Origin: G963704535 sp963704535
Lineage (GTDB): Bacteria > Chloroflexota > Chloroflexia > Chloroflexales > Roseiflexaceae
Direction: 5' to 3'
Assembly: GCA_963704535.1 (NCBI GenBank)
Contig: OY969916.1
Coordinates: 8,184,001-8,248,000, forward strand
DNA length: 64,000 bases
In this document: positions 34,183 through 46,998 of the stretch, in pieces
How positions within the stretch are numbered: the stretch's first letter is position 1
How the letters are laid out: the number at the start of each line of letters is the position of its first letter
The notes under the pieces: generated by a model
Database searches by the model: none
Told to the model about the DNA's origin: nothing
Seen by the model: only the letters and a program-made list of their open reading frames with translations
Translations under genes and position numbers: made by a program

Positions 34183-35295
34183 ATGGACGATCGCTCGCAT
34201 ACGGGAATTCCCCTGATCGGGGCGCTTCTGATCGAAGCAGGGCTTATCACCATGGAGCAGCTCCAGGTCTGCCTGTTGCTCCAGTCGGAGCGGTATCTCG
34301 GCATACCATTTGGCCAGATTCTGGTCAACAGCGGCTACATCAGCCAGAACGATCTGTCGCACATCCTGATCCTCCAATCCGAGATTCGATCATCCATCTT
34401 GACCAGCTTTGAAGAGCGGATTGAGACACCCAGCGACCTGAGCGCGATCGTCGTCTACGAGCATAATCCGCTCCAGCTCATCCCACTGCTACAGCGCATG
34501 GGCGTCGCCGCCCGGCCGGCATTCAGTTGGACCGAGATGATCAGGAGCTGGGCCTGGCAGCGGCCTGACCTGATCGTGATCGACCCGCGCCTCATCGATC
34601 AGCACGCCGACCTCTCCGAGCAAGCCCTAGTGCCGATCATGCCCTTGCCGCTCGCGCTGAATCAGCAGACCGGCTGGCTCGAAACCCCCACCTGGGCTGT
34701 CACCGTGCTTTCGCAGTTCGTCGGCCAGATACGCCAACAGCGCGAGTATCAGGAGCTGCGCGTCGAGCTGAAACAGCGCGAGTCCGAGCTGAATGCGATA
34801 ACCGCGTTCAACCAGATCCTGACCACGATCTACCCGCCCTACGAAGCATTGAGCAAGCTGATGATGCGGCTGCGGGATCTCATGCAAGTGGAGGCCGGTG
34901 CGCTCTATCGCCTCGACTGGACAGAACGTCAGTTGATATTCGAAGTCGCCTTCGGGCCTCAAAGTACCCTGCTCCACCAGCGGCGCATCTCGGTCGATGA
35001 AGGGATCATCGGCTGGGTCGCCCGCTACCGCCGCCCGCTCATGCTCTCCGATGCCGCCAGCGATCCCCGCTTCAACCCCCAAGTTGATCAACAGCCCGGC
35101 TCCACCGCGCGCTCGCTGCTCTGCCTTCCGCTGATCATGTTCGGCGAAGTCCACGGCGTGCTCCAGTTGACCAACAAGCTGCACGAGGAAAGCTTCACCA
35201 AGCGCGATCTGTTCCTGCTGCGTATCATCGCCACCATGATCTCATTTGCCCAAGTCCAGGCCCCGCACATGCGCGAGCGCGACATCGACGTATAG
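34183..35295 (+). CDS. GAF-domain protein with MshEN-like N-terminus
   Basis: 370 aa; ATG at 34183 follows AAGGAAGCTGGT. Residues 10-60 (IGALLIEAGLITMEQLQVCLLLQ... FGQILVNSGYISQNDL) match the MshEN domain found in type II/IV secretion ATPases. The middle has a coiled region (QQREYQELRVELKQRESEL, about 185-205), then a GAF domain (about 220-360: EAGALYRLDWTERQL, DEGIIGWVARYRRPLMLSD, LLCLPLIMFGEVHGVLQLTNK). It probably senses a small molecule or c-di-nucleotide; no output domain is visible. Confidence 0.85.
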   Translation: MDDRSHTGIPLIGALLIEAGLITMEQLQVCLLLQSERYLGIPFGQILVNSGYISQNDLSHILILQSEIRSSILTSFEERIETPSDLSAIVVYEHNPLQLIPLLQRMGVAARPAFSWTEMIRSWAWQRPDLIVIDPRLIDQHADLSEQALVPIMPLPLALNQQTGWLETPTWAVTVLSQFVGQIRQQREYQELRVELKQRESELNAITAFNQILTTIYPPYEALSKLMMRLRDLMQVEAGALYRLDWTERQLIFEVAFGPQSTLLHQRRISVDEGIIGWVARYRRPLMLSDAASDPRFNPQVDQQPGSTARSLLCLPLIMFGEVHGVLQLTNKLHEESFTKRDLFLLRIIATMISFAQVQAPHMRERDIDV

Positions 35296-35368
35296 CGTCA
35301 CCTGGCTATCAGGACGCGCTCACAAAGCTCTGCTTCGCGCCGGGCGCGCGATCGGCTATGCTCAACAG

Positions 35369-35460
35369 GCTGTTTGAAAAGGGGGTTGAGGGGGCAGCCT
35401 CCTCAGTCTTCCCCCACCCACATTGTAAAGTGAAACAGTGCCACCTGAAACCTTGTCTAA
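35369..35460. repeat. Family A/B hybrid repeat
   Basis: CAGGCTGTTTGAAAAGGGGG, GGGGGCAGCCTCCTCAGTC, CCCACCCACATTGTAAAG, then CTGAAACCTTGTCTAATAAAG: the left end of family A joined to the right end of family B. Confidence 0.75.
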
Positions 35461-35493
35461 TAAAGATAATCGTTCAAGCCAAGGGATCGCGCT

Positions 35494-35802
35494 ATGATTG
35501 ATCAACACAAACACCCATCGTCTACCCCTCCCGTGCCGCCTTCACGAGCCCGCCGGCTGCTTGGCATCGGCTGCCTGGTCCTTGGCATCGTCGGCTGCAT
35601 CCTACCGATCCTGCCGGGGCTGCCCTTACTGGTGGTTGGTGGCCGGCTGCTCGGTCGCCGCGATCCGCTGCTGCGCCGCTCGATCGCGGGGTGCCATCGC
35701 ATGCTGCGCCGCCTGCGCGCCTCCGGCCAGCCGGTCCTGCGCGGCACCGGCGCGCGGCTGGCTCCCCACTGGCGCCGCCTGGTGCGCCTGCTGCTCGGCT
35801 AA
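35494..35802 (+). CDS. DUF454-like small membrane protein
   Basis: 102 aa; AAGGGA precedes the ATG. The segment RRLLGIGCLVLGIVGCILPILPGLP...VVGGRLLGRR has the PGLP-type loop of DUF454 (YbaN-like) proteins and two adjacent hydrophobic helices. Role unknown. Confidence 0.7.
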   Translation: MIDQHKHPSSTPPVPPSRARRLLGIGCLVLGIVGCILPILPGLPLLVVGGRLLGRRDPLLRRSIAGCHRMLRRLRASGQPVLRGTGARLAPHWRRLVRLLLG

Positions 35803-35812
35803 CGACCGGCGG

Positions 35813-35965
35813 CCACCGACCACCGACCACGGGCCACGGGCGGCCACGGGCGGCCACGGAGGGCCACGGGCGGCCACGGAGGGCCACGGGCGGCCACGGA
35901 GGGCCTGCCCTACATCGTCTCACCGGCGCCACGGAGCGGCCACGGAGGGCCTGCCCTACATCGTG
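35813..35965. repeat. 10-bp period array GGCCACGGGC/GGCCACGGAG
   Basis: About eight tandem 10-mers end in GGCCTGCCCTACATCG, and a shorter copy of the same tail, with GCCACGGAGCGG, follows at about 35930-35960. The related array at 11341-11470 has an 11-bp period and ends the same way. No gene in 35803-36103. Confidence 0.85.
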
Positions 35966-36103
35966 TCTCACCGGCAACTCTCCAGCCTCCATCCTCTATC
36001 CCCTCTTCCCTTCTCCCCGCTCCTGAAGTATCATGAGCCTGGCGGGCGCTCGGCCCCGTGAGCGCGAGCCGGCAGTACATCGTCACACAAAGGAGCACAG
36101 GCC

Positions 36104-37723
36104 ATGCCAAACGCTGGAGACGTCAGCGCCACCTACTGCCCTTCCTGCGGCGCATCAATCGAGATGGACGGCGACCGAGGAACCTGTACCTACTGCGGCA
36201 CCACGGTCGAGCGGCCGCATGCCGCCGGCCGCCGGCCGGTGCCCCCGGTCGTGATGCGGTCATCTGTCACTTCCCCCCGTGGCTCGTGTATCGGCACGCT
36301 GATCGCGGTATTTGTGGTGGCCATCGTGGCCGCCGTCGCCGTGCTGGTCTTCCTAAGCGGGCGACCTGCCGGCCAGATTGGGGGCCTAGTCGGGAGCGTC
36401 ATGCCCGTCACCGCCGGCCCCGTCGTCGTCAGCCCCACTGATGGCCCGCTGCGCCCCGGCATGATCAGCGACCTCGTGGCGGCGCTGCCGCAGGACGGCC
36501 CCGGCTACGATCTGCTGGTCTACCTTGACAACCCCGACGACGACACCTACTCGCTCGGCATGATCGACGGCGGCAGCCAATCCCTGCGCTGGCAGAGCCA
36601 GCCCCTGAGCAAAGAGGTCGCCCAGGGGCGGCTCATCCCCGGCCCGGCGCTGGTCTACCTCACCGACCAGTCGCGCCTGCTCGCGCTACGCCTCAGCGAT
36701 GGGACCGTCGCCTGGCAGACATCGCTGGTGGCCGAGCCGGCCATCGGCTGCGATGAGTGCGTGCGCCTCCTCAACGATCGCGTGATTGTCTTGCAGAAAG
36801 ATGGCTCGCTCCAAGCCTTCGACGCCAAATCGGGCCAACTCACCTGGAGTACCCGGCTGGCCGATACCCCGCGCCGCTTGCCGCTCGCCGGCGGCCGGCT
36901 GGTGACGCTCCAGCGCACCGAAGGCAACCGCAGCACAATCATCAGCTTTCTGGACCCAGCCGACGGCAAGACCGTTCAACAGATCGAGCCGGTATGCCCG
37001 CGCGATTTCCCCTCCGACGGCGAGCGGCCTGACCCCTTCTCGCCGCTGCTCTTCAGCCCCGACGGCACGGCCATGTATACGCTCTACGGTACATTCAGCA
37101 CCTGTGCCCATCGCTGGGAGCTGCCCGACGGCAAGCAGTCCTGGCTCACCGCCGTCGAGCGCGACACGCTCCCAACCCGCGGGCATGACGACCCGCTCTT
37201 GCTGGCCGACACCGCGCTGTACGGCAGCTCCGACGGCATCCTGTGGGCGCTCAACACCGCCGACGGCACCTACGGCAACCTGCTCGAAGACAAGGAGTTC
37301 CAATTCGTCCCGCTGGTCACGCGCGACGACACCCTGATCGTCCTTACCTGGCCGACATGGGACACCGAGCGCCAATCGCTCTGGGGACTTGACCGCGCGA
37401 CCGGCGCGCGGCGCTGGCAGTACGCGCTTCAAGCCAGCGATCCGTGGTTTCTCGAAACTCTCGGCGATTGGGACTTCCGGCTGACCGAAAAGGGCCTGGT
37501 CGTCATCCAGGTGCCCGAAGATCAGCAGCAGATCGTCGTCGAGACCCTCGACCCGCTCACCGGCGTCAGCTCCGGCCAGCTAGTGACTGCGCTCGAAGGC
37601 CCTGGCTCGCATGTGCTCTGGAACCTGTTCTGGTCCGACGACACGGCCTGGATGGAGATCGGCAGTGAGATCTACGGGCTCGACCTGGCGACAGGTACAC
37701 CCTCGTATCGGCTCAGACGCTAA
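36104..37723 (+). CDS. PQQ-propeller membrane-anchored protein with zinc ribbon
   Basis: 539 aa; AAAGGAG precedes the ATG. Residues 12-31 form a CxxC...CxxC zinc ribbon (YCPSCGASIE, CTYCGTTVE). A single membrane helix lies at about 64-86 (GTLIAVFVVAIVAAVAVLVF). The rest is a PQQ-like beta-propeller: LRLSDGTVAWQT, AFDAKSGQLTWST, ALNTADGTYGNL, GLDRATGARRWQYAL, LDLATGTPSYRL. Such designs are common in Chloroflexota as exported scaffold or sensor proteins; partners are unknown. Confidence 0.85.
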   Translation: MPNAGDVSATYCPSCGASIEMDGDRGTCTYCGTTVERPHAAGRRPVPPVVMRSSVTSPRGSCIGTLIAVFVVAIVAAVAVLVFLSGRPAGQIGGLVGSVMPVTAGPVVVSPTDGPLRPGMISDLVAALPQDGPGYDLLVYLDNPDDDTYSLGMIDGGSQSLRWQSQPLSKEVAQGRLIPGPALVYLTDQSRLLALRLSDGTVAWQTSLVAEPAIGCDECVRLLNDRVIVLQKDGSLQAFDAKSGQLTWSTRLADTPRRLPLAGGRLVTLQRTEGNRSTIISFLDPADGKTVQQIEPVCPRDFPSDGERPDPFSPLLFSPDGTAMYTLYGTFSTCAHRWELPDGKQSWLTAVERDTLPTRGHDDPLLLADTALYGSSDGILWALNTADGTYGNLLEDKEFQFVPLVTRDDTLIVLTWPTWDTERQSLWGLDRATGARRWQYALQASDPWFLETLGDWDFRLTEKGLVVIQVPEDQQQIVVETLDPLTGVSSGQLVTALEGPGSHVLWNLFWSDDTAWMEIGSEIYGLDLATGTPSYRLRR

Positions 37724-37747
37724 GAGGCTGCCTGAAAGGGGGAGTTT
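37723..37747 (+). repeat. Half family A repeat supplying the ribokinase ribosome-binding site
   Basis: GAGGCTGCCTGAAAGGGGGAGTTT directly precedes the ATG at 37748. The GGGGGAG of the repeat sits at Shine-Dalgarno distance. Confidence 0.7.
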
Positions 37748-38656
37748 ATGGCCGTCGTCGTCTTTGGCAGCATCAACATGGATCTGGTCGTGCGTGCGCC
37801 GCGCCTGCCCGCCGCCGGAGAGACCCTGATTGGGCGTACATTCTTCACCGCGCCAGGCGGGAAAGGCGCCAACCAAGCGGTGGCCTGTGCCCGCCTCGGC
37901 GCGCCGACCCACATGATCGGTCGTGTCGGCGGCGACGTGTTCGGCGAGACACTGCGCGACGGGCTGCGCGCGTATGGCGTCGGCGTCACCGGCGTCGCGG
38001 TCGACCCCGGCCAGCCCTCGGGCGTGGCGCTGATCGCCGTCGATGATGCCGCCGAAAACTTTATCATCGTCGTGCCGGGGGCGAATGGTGCGATTGGCTC
38101 CGATATGCTCGCCCGCCTCGACGCGACCCTGCCCAGCGCGCGCGTGCTGCTGCTACAGCTTGAGATTCCACTTGAAGCCGTGCTGGCCGCCGCCCAAGCC
38201 GCGCGCCGGCACGGCGTCACGACGATCCTCGATCCGGCCCCGGCGCGTTCGCTACCGCCCGATCTCTACGCCGCGACCGATGTCCTGACCCCCAACGAGA
38301 CTGAGGCGGCGTTGCTGGCCGGGTTCCCGGTGCGCGATGCCGACGACGCCCGGCGAGCCGCCAGGGTGCTGCTGGCGCGCGGCGCTCGCCGGGTGATCAT
38401 CAAAATGGCCGGCAAAGGTGCATACTGGACCGATGGCATAACTGAGCAGTTCGTCCCAGCGTTCCCGGTCGAGGCTGTCGACACGGTCGCCGCCGGCGAC
38501 GCGTTCAACGGCGCGCTTGCCGCCGCGCTAGACGGCGGGCTGCCGTTCGCCGAGGCTGTGCGCTGGGGCGCCGCCGGGGGGGCGCTCGCCGTCACCAGGG
38601 CCGGGGCGCAAGCTGCGATGCCCGACCGGGCAGAGATCCTGGCGCTGCTAGGATAA
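37748..38656 (+). CDS. rbsK: Ribokinase
   Basis: 302-aa PfkB-family kinase. GSINMDLVVRAPRLP at the N-terminus, the sugar-binding GGKGANQA (about residue 38) and the anion-hole/base motif DTVAAGDAFNGAL (about 240-252) are intact, and LDPAPAR and LTPNETEA are typical of ribokinase. It phosphorylates ribose to ribose-5-phosphate, which fits the nucleoside hydrolase some 6 kb upstream. Its ribosome-binding site is provided by a half repeat. It converges with the TetR gene. Confidence 0.9.
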   Translation: MAVVVFGSINMDLVVRAPRLPAAGETLIGRTFFTAPGGKGANQAVACARLGAPTHMIGRVGGDVFGETLRDGLRAYGVGVTGVAVDPGQPSGVALIAVDDAAENFIIVVPGANGAIGSDMLARLDATLPSARVLLLQLEIPLEAVLAAAQAARRHGVTTILDPAPARSLPPDLYAATDVLTPNETEAALLAGFPVRDADDARRAARVLLARGARRVIIKMAGKGAYWTDGITEQFVPAFPVEAVDTVAAGDAFNGALAAALDGGLPFAEAVRWGAAGGALAVTRAGAQAAMPDRAEILALLG

Positions 38657-38712
38657 GACAAGGTTCTTTGGGGACTCGCGTGTTTTAAACCATCCCACAA
38701 CAGACCCGAAAC

Positions 38713-38760
38713 GTGAAACGTGAAACGTGAGCAAGGTCCCGAACACGTTTCACGTTTCAC
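38713..38760. repeat. Heptamer-based hairpin between convergent genes
   Basis: GTGAAACGTGAAACGTG (38713-38729) pairs with CACGTTTCACGTTTCAC (38744-38760). It lies between ribokinase and the TetR gene and may terminate both. Confidence 0.8.
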
Positions 38761-38802
38761 GGTGTTGGGATGCTTTTTATTTTTCAGAGTCCCTTTGGTG
38801 CC

Positions 38803-39468
38803 TTACAGTTTCGGGGAAGCTCCCTCCCGCAGTCCCAGCAGGAGTGCGGTAAATGTCTCCAAGAACTCGTGGGCGAAGTCGACGGCGAACACTTCCATTC
38901 CTGGCTCTTCCAGGACACGCCGCGCGATCGGCGCTGGGTCGGCCAGGTGCTGGAGCCCGATCACCAACGCCTGCGTGCGGATCAGCAGCCGCTCCCCCTG
39001 GCTCGGTGCGAGGAACGGCAGGCGGCGCTCCAACAGCGCGCCTGTGCGCGCAATTCGCTCCAGCAGCATCCCTTTAAATCGCAACGCGGTATCAAAGTCG
39101 ATATTTTGCTCTAGGACAGTATGCAGGATCGCCAGCAATCGTGTCAGCGCCGGGCGTTCCTCCAGCGCGGCGCAGAGCATCCCGGCGACTTGCGGAATCG
39201 AGCACTCGCCGGGCGCCGCTTGGAGCTGCTCGTCGACCGCGTCGAACCAGGCCTGGAGCTGCTCGTTCTGGATGGCGAGGAACAGCTCCTCCTTGGTCTT
39301 GAAATAAAGATAGAGCGTCCCTTTTGCCAGCCCGGCTCGTTCGGCGACCTCGCTCATCGTAATCGCCTGGTACGAGGTGTCCTGGAACAATCGCCAAGTG
39401 ATGTCGAGGATGGCCAGGCGCCGCTGCTGCTTGTCCTCGTCTTTGATGGCCCTACGTCGTTTGGTCAT
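38803..39468 (-). CDS. TetR-family transcriptional regulator
   Basis: 221 aa. The N-terminal HTH is classical: AILDITWRLFQDTSYQAITMSEVAERAGLAKGTLYLYFKTKEELFLAIQ. The C-terminal region is a ligand-binding domain of unknown specificity. Two TGAC...GGTCA palindromes 27-62 bases upstream (39495-39530) are the likely operator, so it probably represses itself. No gene is divergently transcribed on the other side except the rrn operon more than 200 bases away. Confidence 0.9.
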   Translation of the reverse strand: MTKRRRAIKDEDKQQRRLAILDITWRLFQDTSYQAITMSEVAERAGLAKGTLYLYFKTKEELFLAIQNEQLQAWFDAVDEQLQAAPGECSIPQVAGMLCAALEERPALTRLLAILHTVLEQNIDFDTALRFKGMLLERIARTGALLERRLPFLAPSQGERLLIRTQALVIGLQHLADPAPIARRVLEEPGMEVFAVDFAHEFLETFTALLLGLREGASPKL

Positions 39469-39494
39469 ATGCCTGCCGCATTGCTCTCCTGTAA

Positions 39495-39530
39495 ATGACC
39501 TGCGGTCAATAGTAAATGACTATCGGTCAT
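39495..39530. promoter_or_regulatory. TetR-type operator, two palindromes
   Basis: ATGACCTGCGGTCAAT (39495-39510) and ATGACTATCGGTCAT (39516-39530), arranged on the same helix face 21 bp apart (centre to centre). Confidence 0.75.
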
Positions 39531-39543
39531 CTGTCAAGAGATC

Positions 39544-39733
39544 TTAGAAATTGTTTGAAAGGGGGAGTTTGAGCGGGCAGCCCCTCAGTCTCCCAACACT
39601 CCCTGTAAAGGAGAATGGTGCCGGCTTTGCCTTTACAGTTCTGGGAAAAACGGGGGGTTTGAGGGGACAGTCCCTCGGTTTACCCTACCCTCACTGTAAA
39701 GAGAATGGGCCAGCCGAAACCTGATCTAAAAGC
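39544..39733. repeat. Complex of family A and B repeats before the rrn promoter
   Basis: GAAATTGTTTGAAAGGGGGAG with GTTTGAGCGGGCAGCCCCTCAG, then TGTAAAGGAGAATGG, TTTACAGTTCTGGG, a second palindrome GGTTTGAGGGGACAGTCCCTCGG, and CACTGTAAAGAGAATGGG with CAGCCGAAACCTGATCTAAAAG. Confidence 0.8.
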
Positions 39734-39747
39734 TTAATGAATCTGAT

Positions 39748-39776
39748 TTGACATCCTGCGAGGACCGTGCTATACT
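39748..39776 (+). promoter_or_regulatory. Sigma-70-type promoter of the rRNA operon
   Basis: TTGACA at 39748-39753 and TATACT at 39771-39776 with a 17-bp spacer, about 240 bases before the 16S 5' end. A strong vegetative promoter. Confidence 0.85.
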
Positions 39777-40014
39777 ACCGCCGGTGTAAAACCGTCTCAC
39801 TCCTTAGAGAGGTAGACGCAACAAATGGATTGAGCGACGAATTATCGAAGCGACAGGTACTGAGGCTCGGCTTCAGCAGCGTCGCCAGATGGAGCAATCA
39901 GCTTCATCTGGTTTTTTATCGTCAATCCATCCTGTACCTTCACAACTAAATCGTGACGATGAGCTTGAGGGTCCGGTGGTGGTCGTACCGTCGTGAGACG
40001 GTGGGTTCCATCAC

Positions 40015-44650
<4,636 letters not shown>

Positions 44651-44724
44651 TCCCTGTCGGAAGCTCGGATGTGAAGCGCGAGAGAGAACGAGGCCAAGAC
44701 CGACGCTATGGACGACCCTGAACC

Positions 44725-44842
44725 AGTGGCGTGCGAGGAGCGCGGCGGACCCACCCCGATCCATCCCGAACCGGGAGGTGAAACGCCGCAGCGCCGATGG
44801 TACTGGCGGGCTTCCCGCTGGGAGCGTAGGTCCGTGCGCCAT
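44725..44842 (+). rRNA. rrf: 5S ribosomal RNA
   Basis: GTGGCGTGCGAGGAGCGCGG at the 5' end and a TCCGTGCGCCA end that pairs with it; the internal GAACCGGGAGGTGAAACGCC is typical of 5S. Exact ends are approximate. Confidence 0.85.
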
Positions 44843-44847
44843 TATGA

Positions 44848-44922
44848 CGCGGCGTGGAGCAGTGGCAGCTCGTCGGGCTCATAACCCGAAGGTCGGTGGT
44901 TCGAATCCACCCGCCGCTACCA
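44848..44922 (+). tRNA. tRNA-fMet (CAT anticodon)
   Basis: A 75-nt cloverleaf with the CCA encoded. C1 faces U72 at the acceptor end (unpaired, as in initiators), and the anticodon stem has the three G:C pairs (TCGGG/CCCGA) with CTCATAA. It is co-transcribed with the rRNAs. Confidence 0.92.
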
Positions 44923-44925
44923 CCT

Positions 44926-44962
44926 AAAGAGGCACTTGAGTATTACACTCAAGTGCCTCTTT
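44926..44962 (+). terminator. Intrinsic terminator of the rrn operon
   Basis: AAAGAGGCACTTGAGT pairs with ACTCAAGTGCCTCTTT with a short loop, followed by TTGTGTTTT. Confidence 0.9.
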
Positions 44963-44991
44963 GTGTTTTAGACACAACACCCTTCAAATAG

Positions 44992-45068
44992 ACCGTGCTC
45001 AGACCTGACAGGTCTTGGGGAAGACATCAAAAGCGCCTGAGGCAGACCTGTCAGGTCTTATTTGAAGC
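44992..45068. repeat. Family E repeat, copy 1
   Basis: GCTCAGACCTGACAGGTCTTG, a spacer with AAAAGCGCCTGAGG, then CAGACCTGTCAGGTCTTATTT. The copy at 63801-63870 has the same layout. Confidence 0.85.
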
Positions 45069-45077
45069 ATGTTGGTT

Positions 45078-45172
45078 TTAGACAAGCTTTCGGATGGCGC
45101 CGTTCTACTTTACACTGTGGGTGGGGAGACTGAGGGGCTGCCCCTTAAACCCCTTTTTTCCTGGACAAGAAA
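45078..45172. repeat. Family B repeat
   Basis: AGACAAGCTTTCGGATGGCG, TTCTACTTTACACTGTGGG, GGGGAGACTGAGGGGCTGCC, CCCCTTTTTTCCTGGACAAG. It fills the gap before the stop of the isomerase gene at 45177. Confidence 0.85.
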
Positions 45173-45176
45173 AAGA

Positions 45177-45995
45177 CTATGCTGCCCCAGCAAGCAGTTC
45201 GCGTAGCACAGCCGCGTGCTGCGGCAGCGCTACCTCCGGCTCGGCCAGCTCCGGATGCCACTTCTTCTCCCACTCCACGGCGAGCCAGCCGGCGTAGCCT
45301 TGGGCGCCAAGCGCCGTGAGGATCTCGCGCATCGGCACATGGCCCTCGCCGAGCAGGGTCAGCTCCCATTGGGGACCACCGTCTTTTGGCTGGCGACCGT
45401 CCTTGATGTGTACGTGGAGCAGTCGCTCGCCTAGTTGGCTGAGTGTCTCGTTGACCGCTTCTCCAACCCGGCAGGGGTGCAGCGTGTCCCAGAGCGCGCC
45501 TGCGCCGGGGCCTGGCACGTTCTCAAGTACGTGCGCGACGGCAGGACTGCCGGCAAATGCATCGTGAGTTTCCAGGGCCACGGCGACTCCAAGCGCCTGC
45601 CCGCGCTCGGCCAGGGGCGCCAGGCACTCGATCGCCCCCGCGAGCGCTTGGTCCTCGGCGGTGCCGTCGGGCGGGCCGCCGAAGACGCGGATGAGCGGCG
45701 CTTGCCAGCCGGCGGCGATCTCCAGAAAGGCCAGGCCGTCGCGGATCTGCGTCGCGCGGGCGGCGGGGTCGGGTTGTGCGATGCGCACCGAGGTGTCTAC
45801 GCAGATGATCGGTAGCCTGGCGGCGGCGCAGACGTCGCGAACACGGCGCCGGGCCGCGATGTCCAGGTCGGGCCGCAGCAGCTCGCCGTCCAGCAGCCGC
45901 AACTCGATCCCGGCGTACCCGTAGCGCTGCGCCGCGTCGACCACCTGCTCAAGCGTCCAGGCAGGGCATGAGAGTGTGGTGAATGCAAGTTTCAT
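45177..45995 (-). CDS. Sugar phosphate isomerase/epimerase family protein
   Basis: 272-aa AP endonuclease 2/xylose isomerase-like TIM barrel. MKLAFTTLSCPAWTLEQVVDAAQRYGYAGIELR at the N-terminus, with ALETHDAFAGS, LWDTLHPCRVGE and HVHIKDGRQPKDGG marking the metal-binding Glu/Asp/His residues of IolE/IolI-type epimerases. AAAAGGAAC precedes the ATG. It is the last gene of a minus-strand series: glycosidase, Gfo/Idh oxidoreductase, isomerase, this isomerase. IolE-, IolI- or tagatose-epimerase-like roles are all possible. Confidence 0.85.
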   Translation of the reverse strand: MKLAFTTLSCPAWTLEQVVDAAQRYGYAGIELRLLDGELLRPDLDIAARRRVRDVCAAARLPIICVDTSVRIAQPDPAARATQIRDGLAFLEIAAGWQAPLIRVFGGPPDGTAEDQALAGAIECLAPLAERGQALGVAVALETHDAFAGSPAVAHVLENVPGPGAGALWDTLHPCRVGEAVNETLSQLGERLLHVHIKDGRQPKDGGPQWELTLLGEGHVPMREILTALGAQGYAGWLAVEWEKKWHPELAEPEVALPQHAAVLRELLAGAA

Positions 45996-46023
45996 GGTGT
46001 TCCTTTTCTTATACTAACTTGCG

Positions 46024-46104
46024 TTCTGGTGGAGAAGATGAATGTGGGAGAAAAGAAGATCGTGGAGGGCGGCCCCTCCACACCTCCCCGGCCCAAGATA
46101 CCTC
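46024..46104. repeat. Family C repeat, inverted copy
   Basis: GAAAAGAAGATCGTGGAGGG followed by CGGCCCCTCCACACCTCCCC matches the reverse complement of the 69-bp unit at 34006. Confidence 0.8.
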
Positions 46105-46887
46105 TCAAACTCCCCCTTTGTGCTCAAGCCATTGGCGGCGCATAAACGCGAGCGCTCCAGCGGCTTCGGCGGCGAGGTTGTCCCAGCGGCACTCGGCGGA
46201 GATGCGCTGGTCGTAGCCGGTGCGCTGGAGGGCGGCCATAAAACCGGCGTAGTCGTAGCCGCCCGCGCCAGGGGCGCGCCGGCCGCCGTCGGCGACGTGG
46301 ACGTGGGCCAGGAGCGGCGCGGCGGCAACCACGGCTTCGAGAGGCTCGCGCTCGATCTCGATGTGGTGTAGGTCGGCCAGGAGCATCAGGCCGTTCAGCC
46401 CACGTTCTTCGATGAATGTTTGACATTCGGCCAGGCTGGTAAAGACGTTGCACTCGGTCTGGTTGAGGTGTTCGAGCGCGAGTGTGATGCCGGCGCGGGT
46501 TGCTTCGTCAGTGGCGAGTGCCAGCGCATTGGCGAGCTGATCGAGGGCTTGGGTGCGCGGCAGGTCGTCGGGGATGCGCCGGGCGCCGCCGCTGCCCAGC
46601 ACGGCGATCTTGCCGCCGAGTTGAGCCATGCGCCCAAATGTACGCCGCAGGTAGACGCGCAGTTCGTGCCGGTCGGCGCGCGGCCCGACTATGGGTAGGT
46701 CAGCAGGAATCAGTGAGTTGAATGATTCTGGCCGCAGCGGCGCCTCGTCGATCGCCCGCAGGGCTGGAAGGGCCGCGATGTCGTCGTCAAGGGGGCGTAC
46801 GGCGCGCGCGGGCAGTTCGCAGAAGTCGTAGCCAGCCTGCGCGAGAATGCCGATCTGATCAGGATCTACACAGCAGCCGAAGCGCAT
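46105..46887 (-). CDS. Sugar phosphate isomerase/epimerase family protein (second)
   Basis: 260 aa; start MRFGCCVDPDQIGILAQAGYDFCEL at 46887 after GAGGAGAGCAACCCC; the longer frame upstream is repeat-derived. Metal and substrate residues of the fold are visible in ALEHLNQTECNV, MLLADLHHIEIE, HVHVADGGRR and SAECRW. It resembles hydroxypyruvate-isomerase/IolH-like proteins. It is a divergent paralogue of the downstream isomerase, so the two may act on consecutive intermediates. Confidence 0.85.
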   Translation of the reverse strand: MRFGCCVDPDQIGILAQAGYDFCELPARAVRPLDDDIAALPALRAIDEAPLRPESFNSLIPADLPIVGPRADRHELRVYLRRTFGRMAQLGGKIAVLGSGGARRIPDDLPRTQALDQLANALALATDEATRAGITLALEHLNQTECNVFTSLAECQTFIEERGLNGLMLLADLHHIEIEREPLEAVVAAAPLLAHVHVADGGRRAPGAGGYDYAGFMAALQRTGYDQRISAECRWDNLAAEAAGALAFMRRQWLEHKGGV

Positions 46888-46923
46888 GGGGTTGCTCCTC
46901 TCCTCACCACAATATCCCAAGGT

Positions 46924-46998
46924 GGGTGTGAAACGTGAAAGGTCCTCACGCATCACCCTTCGACTTCGCTCAGGGCAGGCGTTTCACGTTTCAGAGTC
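46924..46998. repeat. CGTGAAA/GTTTCAC repeat with a CTTCGACTTCGCTC core
   Basis: TGAAACGTGAAAGG and GGCGTTTCACGTTTCA flank CCTTCGACTTCGCTCAGGG. It lies over the 3' end of the Gfo/Idh gene and codes for its last residues. Confidence 0.75.
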
